From: Candidatus Rifleibacteriota bacterium
Lineage (GTDB): Bacteria; Riflebacteria; Ozemobacteria; Ozemobacterales; Ozemobacteraceae
NCBI GenBank assembly: GCA_017526725.1
Contig: JAFXRA010000066.1
Span: 1-9,690 of the forward strand
Length of the DNA stretch: 9,690 nucleotides
Direction of reading: 5' to 3'
Made by a program: the position numbers and the translations under genes
Shown: positions 1-7,400 of the stretch, one piece after another
How positions within the stretch are numbered: the first letter of the stretch is position 1
Layout: each line of letters begins with the position of its first letter
The notes under the pieces: model-generated
The model's database searches: none
Seen by the model: the letters and a program-made list of their open reading frames with translations, nothing else
What the model was told of the DNA's origin: nothing

Positions 1-1
1 A

Positions 2-2701
2 CTGACTATTCCTCTGGGCTCTGAAATGAAAATCAAAGATAAAGACAGAGTTACCCCAGGCACACCAGTTGCAGAATATTCTCCCAATAACATCGTAACC
101 GGTTACTCAGGTGAAATCATTTTCGATAACATCGAAGTAAAAGACGGTATGGTTGTTTCTGAAAAGGCTGTTATTAAGGTTCTTACTCAGGAAGTTGACC
201 CAGTAACTAAAGACTTCTTGATTGAAGATTATAAGATTCCTCAGGGTGCAGTTCTTCGTGTTGAAGACGGTGAAATCATTCACGCCGGCAACCTGATTGC
301 TGAATCTTCTGGTCAGTCTCACGCTGCTATTTCAAGAAGCAATGGTATTGCTAAGTTTGAAAATATCCGCATTAAGAATAAACAGGTTATCAGTGAAAAC
401 GGTATAATCTTCATATTCCCAACAGATAGCAAAGACGGCGAAAGAGTTGAATATGCTCTTCCAAAGAGCGTTAAAGAAGCTAAAGACGCAACTCTTAAGA
501 GTAGCGGCTTGATTCTTAACGTAAAGAACGGCGATGAAGTTGTTCCAGATCAGAAACTCCTCTCTGTAATTTCTGAATGTGATGGTACTGTAGCCCTTTC
601 TTCTGGCGGAACTAAGATTGCAGTTACAAAAGAAGCTCTTGAAGATTATGAATTCAAGGGTGAAATGGCTGCTGCTATCGATGAACAGAACAAGACCTTG
701 TCTTTGATTGCTCCGATTTCTGGTGTTGTTAAGGTTATTGCTGAAAAGGGTAATGTTAACAAGACTCTTGATAGAAAACGTGTTATCGTAAAACAGGAAA
801 TCGAATACGCTGTTCCACGTGGTGTTATTCTTAGACCTAAGGAAAACTGCCGCATAGCAAACGGTGGCGACGTCGAAGAAAACGGCGAACTTACTTCTAA
901 ACTCTTCATTCAGGCCGAAATAGATGGTACTGTTGAAATTGCTAAGATTAAATCAGAAGTTCGCGTTAACCTGATTACTGATGATTATGCTGACATTCTC
1001 AAGGGTGCTACTCTTGCAAGACCAGCCTTAAATAGAGAAACTGAAGAAGTTATCGCTGAAGCTGGTACTGTAATCGATGATGAATTATTTGCAATTATCG
1101 ATGAAAATCGTGGTGCAATTAGAGAAATCCATATCGTTAAGGGTGAACAATTAGCTGTTAACGTTATTGGTGAAGATAATCTTAAGGTTCAATACCCAGT
1201 TCCAGAAGGTGCTGAAATTAATGTAGGCAATGGCGATGTTGTAAAAGCAGGTGACAAGCTTGTTTCTGAAGTTGGTCCTATGATCAGCGAAATCGCTGGT
1301 AAAGTTAACTACATTTATGGTTACAACAAGATTATCTGTGAAGAAATCATTGAAAAGATTCTTGTTTACTCTGGTGTTGAATTCAGCTATCCATCTAACT
1401 TAAGTCTCAAGTTCCCGCCAACAGTTACAAAAGACGGCGAACTCACTCTGACACCAATTCCATTTGAAACTTATACTCAAATTGAAGATACAGATGGCTC
1501 AACCGGTATTAAGATTACTCAGCGCGTTCTCCATGAAAAGAAATATTCTATCACTAAAGAAATGGTTTCTCATGGTGCACTAGTAGTCGAAGATGGTCAG
1601 GAAGTTAAGGAAGGCCAGCTCTTGGCAGTTCTTAAAGCTGATAATCACGGTGTTGTTCTTCTTGATCATGACTTCTCTAAAGAAGGCAAGCTCAAGAGCA
1701 CAATCAAGAGCATTATCGTTCAGCCAGGTGAATCTCACCAGATTCTCGACGGTGCCGAACTCAGAATAGAAGACGGCGCAAAGGTTAAGAAGGGTGAAAT
1801 CCTTGCTAAGTGGGGTGCTTCTGCAAGAAAGACTACAGATATCGTTCAAGGTTTGCCACGCGTTGCAGAACTCTTTGAAGTTCGCAAACCAAAGAAAGAA
1901 GCTGTTATCGCTGAAGATTCCGGCGTTATCAGAATGACTGGTAACTCTATCACTATTAAAGATCCTAAGACTGGAATCGAAAAACCAGTTCGTATCCAGC
2001 TTGGTTCTGTAGATATTCTCGTTCATGACGGTGAATATGTAGAAGCCGGAGATCAGATTTCTGACGGTAAAGTCTTCTCTAAGAAACTTGTTAAAGTCGT
2101 TGGTCTCCCAGTTGTTCGTAAATACATGATTGAAGAAATCTTAAGAGTTTACAAAGATCAGGGCGTTGAAATCAACGATAAGCACATCGAAATCATTGTT
2201 AGACAGATGCTCCGCAAAGTTGTTATTACCGAACCAGGTGATTCTAACTTCTTGCAGAATGAATCTGTTAACGTAAGAAGATTCGAAGACAGAGTCAACT
2301 CTCTTGTTGAAAAAGGTAAGCGTCCTCCGGAAGGCGCTCCGATGATTCAGGGTATCACTAAGGCTTCATTGACAACTGACAGCTTCATATCAGCCGCATC
2401 ATTCCAGGAAACCACTAGAGTTCTCACTAAGGCTGCTATCAAGTCTAAGGTTGACTACCTCAAGGGTCTTAAAGAAAACCTCATCATTGGTAAGCTGATA
2501 CCTGCTGGTACTGGTTTATCAGTATTGAAGGATATCGAATACAAGAATCTTCCTGTTGAAGTCGAAGCTGTTGACGAAGCTCCAAAAGAAGATTTCTACA
2601 ATTCTCTTACTGAAAAAGACAATGAAGACCTCGACGAACTCGAAAATTCTCTCTTCATCACTAAACCAGATGTTGGTATGCACGAAGAAGAAGACGAATA
2701 A
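2..2701 (+). CDS. rpoC: DNA-directed RNA polymerase subunit beta', C-terminal part (5' end outside window)
   Basis: This is the 3' portion of the gene for the catalytic beta' subunit of RNA polymerase. The ATG at 26 is probably internal: the frame is open to the window edge (LTIPLGSE precedes it) and no Shine-Dalgarno is visible. Counting from that Met, about 600 residues consist of repeated modules of the type YxxPxGaxxxVxxGdxVxxGxxLa (for example near residues 70, 390, 520 and 580). These resemble the sandwich-barrel hybrid motifs of the beta' trigger-loop insertion (SI3). The conserved core follows: GLPRVAELFE (609 on), NDKHIEIIVRQML (717 on), GITKASL (776 on), SFISAASFQETTRV (786 on) and GLKENLIIGKLIPAGTG (814 on), then a short acidic tail. 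The insertion is far longer than in E. coli and closer to the cyanobacterial size. Whether the gene is split (rpoC2-like) cannot be seen here. Identity is near certain; lineage is inferred. Confidence 0.97.
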   Translation: MTIPLGSEMKIKDKDRVTPGTPVAEYSPNNIVTGYSGEIIFDNIEVKDGMVVSEKAVIKVLTQEVDPVTKDFLIEDYKIPQGAVLRVEDGEIIHAGNLIAESSGQSHAAISRSNGIAKFENIRIKNKQVISENGIIFIFPTDSKDGERVEYALPKSVKEAKDATLKSSGLILNVKNGDEVVPDQKLLSVISECDGTVALSSGGTKIAVTKEALEDYEFKGEMAAAIDEQNKTLSLIAPISGVVKVIAEKGNVNKTLDRKRVIVKQEIEYAVPRGVILRPKENCRIANGGDVEENGELTSKLFIQAEIDGTVEIAKIKSEVRVNLITDDYADILKGATLARPALNRETEEVIAEAGTVIDDELFAIIDENRGAIREIHIVKGEQLAVNVIGEDNLKVQYPVPEGAEINVGNGDVVKAGDKLVSEVGPMISEIAGKVNYIYGYNKIICEEIIEKILVYSGVEFSYPSNLSLKFPPTVTKDGELTLTPIPFETYTQIEDTDGSTGIKITQRVLHEKKYSITKEMVSHGALVVEDGQEVKEGQLLAVLKADNHGVVLLDHDFSKEGKLKSTIKSIIVQPGESHQILDGAELRIEDGAKVKKGEILAKWGASARKTTDIVQGLPRVAELFEVRKPKKEAVIAEDSGVIRMTGNSITIKDPKTGIEKPVRIQLGSVDILVHDGEYVEAGDQISDGKVFSKKLVKVVGLPVVRKYMIEEILRVYKDQGVEINDKHIEIIVRQMLRKVVITEPGDSNFLQNESVNVRRFEDRVNSLVEKGKRPPEGAPMIQGITKASLTTDSFISAASFQETTRVLTKAAIKSKVDYLKGLKENLIIGKLIPAGTGLSVLKDIEYKNLPVEVEAVDEAPKEDFYNSLTEKDNEDLDELENSLFITKPDVGMHEEEDE

Positions 2702-2718
2702 TCTAATTCATAGTCTAT

Positions 2719-2753
2719 AAAAAAAACGCTTGGGTTCTCCCAAGCGTTTTTTT
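2719..2753 (+). terminator. Rho-independent terminator of rpoC
   Basis: A 9-bp perfect stem (ACGCTTGGG / CCCAAGCGT) with a TTCT loop is preceded by a run of A and followed by seven T. It begins 18 bases after the rpoC stop. The A run makes it potentially bidirectional. It separates the RNA polymerase operon from the accessory genes. Confidence 0.93.
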
Positions 2754-2783
2754 ATGCTCGTTGCAGAATCTTAATCAGATGAT

Positions 2784-2812
2784 TTGCGTAAAACTAAATA
2801 TGTTGATATAAT
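2784..2812 (+). promoter_or_regulatory. candidate sigma-70-type promoter for the toxin-antitoxin pair
   Basis: A perfect TATAAT at 2807-2812 lies 17 bases after a weak -35 (TTGCGT, 2784-2789). Transcription would start near 2819, where the 40-bp tandem repeats begin, so the repeats would form the 5' leader of the mRNA. A second TATAAT at 2962-2967 is too close to the start codon to leave room for the ribosome binding site in a normal leader. Prediction by eye only. Confidence 0.5.
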
Positions 2813-2820
2813 AAAAGAAA

Positions 2821-2960
2821 GCGGTAATTCTCTACCATAATAAAGTGAGAAATTAAAAAAGCGGTGATTCTCCACCATAATAAAGTGAGAAATTAAAAAA
2901 GCGGTGATTCTCCACCATAATAAAGTGAGAAATTAAAAAAGCGGGGGGATTTTCCCCCAT
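2821..2960 (+). repeat. three and a half tandem 40-bp repeats, each with a small hairpin
   Basis: Units begin at 2821, 2861, 2901 and (degenerate) 2941, each with GCGG and preceded by an A-rich run. Units 2 and 3 are identical. Unit 1 differs at two places that lie opposite each other in a 4-bp stem: GGTA/TACC instead of GGTG/CACC around an ATTCTC loop. The fourth, partial unit has a stronger stem, GGGGG/CCCCC around ATTTT. Within a unit, TTCTC can alternatively pair with the downstream GAGAA. The array sits between the candidate promoter and the antitoxin gene. It could be an RNA leader, a set of operators, or the residue of a small repeat element; the sequence does not decide. Confidence 0.9.
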
Positions 2961-2982
2961 TTATAATTAAAAGGTTATTAAT

Positions 2983-3201
2983 ATGTCTTATGCTTCTGTA
3001 ATTGATAAAATAAAGATGTTACCAGATGAAAGCTTAAATGATGCCGAGAATTATATTGAATTCCTTTTGTATAAATTGAAAAATAAACAAAACAATAAGG
3101 GCAAAGTTAAATTAGGTATTGCAAAAGGACAATTTCATATTCCTGACAATATAGATACTATCAATGATGAAATAGCAAAAATGTTTGGAGTAGAGCAATA
3201 A
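2983..3201 (+). CDS. VapB-type antitoxin, DUF2281-like
   Basis: A 72-residue protein. Its N-terminal half (residues 5-33) is an amphipathic helical segment of the DUF2281 type (VIDKIKMLPDESLNDAENYI). The C-terminal part, GIAKGQFHIPDNIDTINDEI, resembles the toxin-binding tail of VapB antitoxins partnered with PIN toxins. The start is supported by AAGG at 2971-2974, 8 bases upstream of the ATG. Its stop overlaps the start of the PIN-domain gene (TAATG), the usual coupled layout of a toxin-antitoxin operon. By family, it should bind and neutralise the toxin and may repress its own promoter. The pair is visibly richer in A+T than rpoC, which fits horizontal acquisition. The family call rests on similarity recognised by eye. 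Confidence 0.8.
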   Translation: MSYASVIDKIKMLPDESLNDAENYIEFLLYKLKNKQNNKGKVKLGIAKGQFHIPDNIDTINDEIAKMFGVEQ

Positions 3202-3605
3202 TGAAAATATTGCTAGATACTCATATTGCATTATGGGCGATTTCTGACGATGAAAAGATTCCTTTAAATTTTATTAAAATTATAAATAATCCTGAAAATG
3301 AAATATTTTATAGTCTTGTATCTGTATGGGAAGTAGCAATAAAACATTATGTAAAACCTGAAATAATGCCTATTACTGAAGAACAATTTATTGATAATTG
3401 TTATAAATCAGGTTTTAAACAATTGGCGATTAGAAGTAACCATATTTTAAATATTAAAAGTTTAAAAAGGAATAACGACGCCCCAAAACATAATGACCCA
3501 TTTGATAGATTATTGATTTCTCAAGCAAAAACCGACAGTTTCTTGTTTTTGACTCATGATTCGTTACTAGCAGATTACAACGAATCTTGTATAATGTTTA
3601 ATTAA
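3201..3605 (+). CDS. vapC: PIN-domain ribonuclease toxin, VapC type
   Basis: A 134-residue PIN-domain protein with typical VapC length. The acidic residues expected for Mg2+-dependent RNA cleavage are present: D6 in LLDTHIALW, E44 in SVWEVAIK, D99/D102 in HNDPFDRLLISQA, and D120 in FLTHD. All conserved motifs are intact, so the toxin looks functional. By family it cleaves cellular RNA (often tRNA or rRNA) and slows growth unless held by the antitoxin encoded one base upstream; the actual target cannot be read from sequence. Translation is probably coupled to the antitoxin through the TAATG junction, since no separate strong ribosome binding site is seen. Confidence 0.92.
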   Translation: MKILLDTHIALWAISDDEKIPLNFIKIINNPENEIFYSLVSVWEVAIKHYVKPEIMPITEEQFIDNCYKSGFKQLAIRSNHILNIKSLKRNNDAPKHNDPFDRLLISQAKTDSFLFLTHDSLLADYNESCIMFN

Positions 3606-3616
3606 GAATGATTAGA

Positions 3617-3661
3617 CTCCTTTAAAGGGGGATGTCTAAGAAGTAGACTGGGGGATTTTTA
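3617..3661 (+). repeat. family A palindromic element between convergent genes (A1), possible terminator
   Basis: An imperfect first stem (CTCC TTTAAA GGGG) is followed by a perfect 5-bp stem GTCTA/TAGAC around AGAAG (3634-3648), then TGGGGGATTTTTA and a T-rich run. The layout and the GGGGGATTTTTA end match the element at 9052-9100. It lies between vapC and the convergent regulator gene and could end transcription from vapC. Confidence 0.7.
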
Positions 3662-3665
3662 TTTT

Positions 3666-3974
3666 TTATTTTATATAATGCTTTTCACAATAATCTAGCA
3701 ACCCCATTAAAAATTCTTGTTGCTTATGAGAAAGTGACAAGAATCTTTTTTCAGTAGGGGTAAATTTTTCAGAATCTTCTATTTCACCAGTTAAATCAGA
3801 AACTCTTATATTTAATGCTTTTGCCAATGGTTGAATATATTTTAGTTTTGGAGAAGAGTCTAGTCGCAACCACTTAGAAACAGTATTTTGCGATACCTTA
3901 GCTTTTAGAGCTATATCCTTTTGAGTTAAGCCTAATTCTAACATTATTTTCTTTAATTTTTCTTTGAATTTCAT
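3666..3974 (-). CDS. XRE-family helix-turn-helix transcriptional regulator
   Basis: A 102-residue protein with an N-terminal Cro/C1-type DNA-binding domain. The recognition region spans about residues 16-36 (LTQKDIALKAKVSQNTVSKW), followed by the helix ending in ALNIRVSDLTG (about 53-63), typical of the family. The C-terminal 40 residues are predicted helical, perhaps for dimerisation, and match no domain I recognise. The gene converges on vapC, with a palindromic element between them. No clear Shine-Dalgarno precedes the ATG. It may be a separate regulator, or may control the downstream helicase operon or the toxin-antitoxin pair; no operator could be assigned firmly. Solitary XRE genes of this size are common near mobile DNA and defence genes. 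Confidence 0.85.
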   Translation of the reverse strand: MKFKEKLKKIMLELGLTQKDIALKAKVSQNTVSKWLRLDSSPKLKYIQPLAKALNIRVSDLTGEIEDSEKFTPTEKRFLSLSHKQQEFLMGLLDYCEKHYIK

Positions 3975-4052
3975 AAAACAAATATAGCTTTTAGAGATTT
4001 AGTTGACTTAAAATACTCAAAAGGTTTATTATTTATATTGTCCTTATACGAC

Positions 4053-4081
4053 AAAAGCCCGGCTTTTTAAGCGGGGCTTTT
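4053..4081 (-). terminator. terminator-like hairpin, probably for the lost minus-strand gene
   Basis: A 13-bp stem with one mismatch (AAAAGCCCGGCTT / AAGCGGGGCTTTT) and a TTT loop. It has T runs on both sides, so it can act in either direction. On the minus strand it lies 24 bases after the stop codon of the gene remnant at 4105-4206, the expected place for that gene's terminator. Confidence 0.75.
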
Positions 4082-4104
4082 GAAAATATAGGCGAGTAAA
4101 GAAC

Positions 4105-4206
4105 TTAATCGTCGAGGCAGCTCTGCATAACTTGCAGGTCAACAGAGCTACCAGAAACAATAGCAGAATACGTATAAACTAGTTCTCTAAAGCCCACATT
4201 GATGTG
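4105..4206 (-). pseudogene. possible 3' remnant of a deleted minus-strand gene
   Basis: Read on the minus strand, this gives 33 codons ending in GSSVDLQVMQSCLDD and a TAA stop. Upstream, the frame meets a stop (complement of 4207-4209) and then a palindromic repeat. The reading is coding-like and is followed at normal spacing by a terminator hairpin that nothing else in the area explains. This suggests the tail of a gene whose 5' part was lost, perhaps when the repeat or the helicase operon arrived. I do not recognise the family, and 34 codons between stops could also occur by chance. Confidence 0.4.
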
Positions 4207-4220
4207 TTAATTCATATGAT

Positions 4221-4290
4221 GCTCCCCAACGAATGGTGGGGGAGCTGTCACGAAGTGACTGAGGGGGTTGCAAAGCAAAGCTTTGCGATA
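4221..4290 (+). repeat. family A palindromic element (A2)
   Basis: A perfect 7-bp stem GCTCCCC/GGGGAGC with an 11-base loop (4221-4245) is followed by GTCAC GAA GTGAC (4247-4259), then TGAGGGGGTT and a 12-bp perfect palindrome GCAAAGCTTTGC (4275-4286). The order of G/C stem, TGTCA-type stem and G-rich end matches copies at 8291, 9052 and 9140 (inverted). Confidence 0.8.
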
Positions 4291-4319
4291 CCCATAGTAG
4301 GTTTAAAGTAGCTAGTTTT

Positions 4320-4364
4320 TTAACGCTTCGCTTTTCTATGTACATAATAACATAGTTAAGCGTT
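4320..4364 (+). promoter_or_regulatory. candidate promoter of the helicase operon inside a nested inverted repeat
   Basis: The outer arms AACGCTT (4322-4328) and AAGCGTT (4358-4364) and the inner arms CTATGT (4336-4341) and ACATAG (4350-4355) form a nested inverted repeat. CATAAT (4343-4348) lies 17 bases after TTAACG (4320-4325), so a plausible -10/-35 pair is embedded in the palindrome. This geometry suits an operator, or an RNA hairpin if transcription starts upstream. The helicase start codon is 42 bases downstream. Confidence 0.5.
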
Positions 4365-4406
4365 GTTTTCACCTGCTAATTTTTTATTTTGTGAGGCAGT
4401 GAAACA

Positions 4407-7400
4407 ATGGATATCTTTGATAACCATATAAAGCTTGTTAAAGACGATTTATCAAAGAGTATTATTCCAAAATCGAAATTGTCTGTTGCTGCTTCTTGTT
4501 TTTCTATTTATGCTTATGAAGAACTTAAAAAAGAACTAAACTCTATCGATGAATTAAGATTTTTATTTACTTCTCCTACTTTTGTTGAAGAAAATTTTAC
4601 AAAAGAAAAAAGAGAATTTTACATTCCTAAACTTAGTCGTGAAAGAAGTGTTTATGGTAATGAATTTGAGATTAAGCTTAGAAATCAACTTACTCAAAAG
4701 GCTATAGCTAAAGAATGTGCTGAATGGATACGCAAGAAAGTCACATTCAAATCTAACATTACAGAAGGTGCTGCTCTAGGTCTGATAAGTATTACATCAA
4801 AAAATGAATCTTCTGTTTATATGCCTATAAAAAGCTTTTCGACTGCTGATTTGGGCATTTCAAAAGGGAATGATTTAATCTGGGCTGTTACGAAGTTTGA
4901 TTCACCTTTTAGCCAACAGTATTTACAGATGTTCGACCAGGTCTGGAAAAGTCCAAAACTTGCAAAAGACGTTACAGAAGAAGTAATTGAAAAAATTACT
5001 TCTGTTTATCAGGAAAACCCGCCAGAGCTAATTTATTTCATGACTCTGAACAATATTTTTAAAGAATTTCTTGATGATATTTCTGATGACAACATCGCTA
5101 ATGAAGCTACAGGCTTCAAGGGCAGTAAAATCTGGAATAAGATGTATGATTTCCAAAAAGATGCTGCACTTGCTGTTATAAATAAACTTGAAACTCATAA
5201 TGGCTGTATTCTCGCTGATAGTGTTGGTCTGGGTAAGACTTTTACAGCACTTGGAGTCATTAAATATTATGAAAACCGTAATAAGAGCGTTCTTGTGCTT
5301 TGCCCCAAAAAGCTTAAAGATAACTGGATAAATTTCCGAGGCAATCTTACTACCAATCCTCTTGTTAAAGACCGCTTACGTTATGATGTGCTTTTTCATA
5401 CTGATTTATTAAGGGAAAAAGGCTCAAGCGCTACAGGCCTGCCATTAGATAGAATTAACTGGGGTAATTATGATTTGGTGGTTATTGATGAAAGTCATAA
5501 TTTCAGGAATGGTGGTTCCTTAGATGAAATTGATGAAGAAGATGATGATAAGCCTAAATTCAATCGTTATACAGCTTTGCTAAACAAGGTCATCAGAGCT
5601 GGCGTAAAGACAAAGGTTTTAATGCTTTCTGCAACACCAGTAAATAATAGGTTTACAGACTTGAAAAATCAGCTTGCCTTAGCTTATGAAGGGAAAACTG
5701 AAATCATAGACTCTAAGTTAAAGAAGTCTGCAAATACAACTGCTGGAATTGATTCAATTTTTAAACAGGCTCAAAGAGTTTATAATTCCTGGTGTAAAGA
5801 GGAAGATCCCAACGAGCGTACAACAGAAAAGCTTCTTGAGAAACTTGATTTCGACTTTTTTGAACTGCTTGACGCTGTCACTATTGCTCGTTCACGTAAG
5901 CATATTCAACGTTATTATGATATGAATTCTATTGGGCGTTTCCCTGATAGATTGAAGCCAATTAGCTTACAGCCAAAGCTGACTGATATTGAGGGTTCTA
6001 CAAATTATAAGGAAATCTATGATTTATTGATGAGGCTTCATTTGGCTATTTATACGCCTTCTGTTTTCCTATTGCCAACTAAAAGAGCCAAATATCAAAA
6101 AGATTTGAAAAATCTTACATTAGAAATTCGTGAAATAGGTCTTAGAAACCTAATATCAACTAATCTCTTAAAGCGCATGGAAAGCTCTGTTCATTCCTTT
6201 AGACTGACTGTTAGTCGTATAATGGCAAACATTCATAGCGCTCTAGAGTTGATTAATCGTTTTATGGCTTCTAAGCAGTCAAAGTTAGGTGTGATTGGTG
6301 TTGGTTGTGATGGGTATGATTGTAGACTAAACACTGGAGAAGATGCCCTAAAGCCCCTCCTTGAGGAGGGGAATAAAAGGGGTGGTGAACGAATTCGTAG
6401 TTTATTATCTTCTTTGGAGCAACCATCGTCACAAGAAGACTGTATTGCCAAGCAGTCTACGACTGCTCGCAATGACGATGATGGCACTGGTGTTTCTAAT
6501 ACGCTATCGCTAAACAATGTTTGCTCTGATTCGGTCACCACTCCGACCTGCCAAAAGCAGGTCACCTCTCCTCAAGGAGAGGCTTTAGGATTCAGCTATA
6601 CTACAAACTTAGATTATGTAGATGATTTCTCAGGCGACGACCAGGAACAAGAAAACTTTGTTTTTGGCAAAAAAATGAAAATCGAAATTTCTGATATGGA
6701 TTATCGCCGCTGGCATAGTTTACTTAAAGAAGACATCGAAGTTTTACAAGAAATAAACGATAAAATAGCAAATATTGATTCAGCACATGATTCGAAACTG
6801 TCTGAACTTCGTAAAATTATTTCTCAAAAAGTAAATAGTCCAATCAACAATAATAACCGCAAAATACTTATATTTACTGCTTTCAAAGATACTGCTGAAT
6901 ACCTTTTTGAAAACATAAAAGACTGGGCAAAATCTGAGTTCAATATGGAAACAGCCTGTGTAAGCGGTGATGCTATACAATGCACAATCGAAGGTGTTTC
7001 AAAAGATATGAATGAATTATTAACGCTGTTCTCGCCAGTTTCCAAAGAAAAGGCTGTTGTAATGCCTAAGAATACGAACAACATAGATATTCTTATTGCA
7101 ACAGATTGTATTTCAGAAGGTCAAAATCTCCAAGATTGTGATTATTGCATCAATTACGACATCCATTGGAATCCTGTCCGCATCATTCAACGTTTTGGCA
7201 GAATCGACAGAATAGGCAGTATCAACGAAAAGATACAACTTGTGAATTTCTGGCCGGATATAACTCTCGATGAATACATTAATCTTAAAGGCAAGGTAGA
7301 AAGCCGTATGAAAATTAGCGTTCTTACGGCTACAGGCGATGATGATTACATAACTAACGAAAAAGGCGATTTGGCATATCGCAGAAAACAGTTAGAACAC

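Larger units (their letters stand above)
3975..4406. other. 432-bp region without an intact gene
   Basis: The region contains, in order: an A+T-rich stretch with an imperfect inverted repeat TTGA...TCAA (4003-4020) that might be a regulator site; a terminator-like hairpin; a short minus-strand gene remnant; a family A palindromic element; and a large inverted repeat overlapping a candidate promoter for the helicase operon. These parts are listed separately. A 61-codon minus-strand open frame across 4187-4372 runs through the repeat and is not considered a gene. Confidence 0.7.
6288..6590 (+). repeat. composite palindromic insertion 1, in frame within the helicase gene
   Basis: About 303 bp that align in pieces with 8137-8505 in the next gene. 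The order is: left arm starting AGGTGTGATTGGTGTTGG, family B element (direct), a tail with TTCTTTGGAGCAA, family C element, CTAATACGCTATCGCTAAA, and family B element (inverted). The two outward B copies give it terminal inverted repeats, as in a REPIN or BIME. It keeps the frame and encodes low-complexity peptide such as SLEQPSSQ and TSPQGEALG. Its limits are set only by where the two copies stop aligning. Confidence 0.85.

Noticed and set aside
26..2701. Complete gene starting at the ATG at 26
   Set aside because: The frame is open to the window edge with plausible beta' residues, no ribosome site precedes the ATG, and the N-terminal half of beta' is missing.
2821..2960. CRISPR array
   Set aside because: The 40-bp units are directly adjacent with no unique spacers, there are only three full copies, and no cas gene is nearby.
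4187..4372. 61-codon minus-strand gene
   Set aside because: It runs through a palindromic element and the promoter inverted repeat and has no recognisable domain.
6233..6565. 110-codon minus-strand gene within the helicase
   Set aside because: It is the opposite-strand reading of the repeat composite. Such elements are often open in several frames because they are palindromic.
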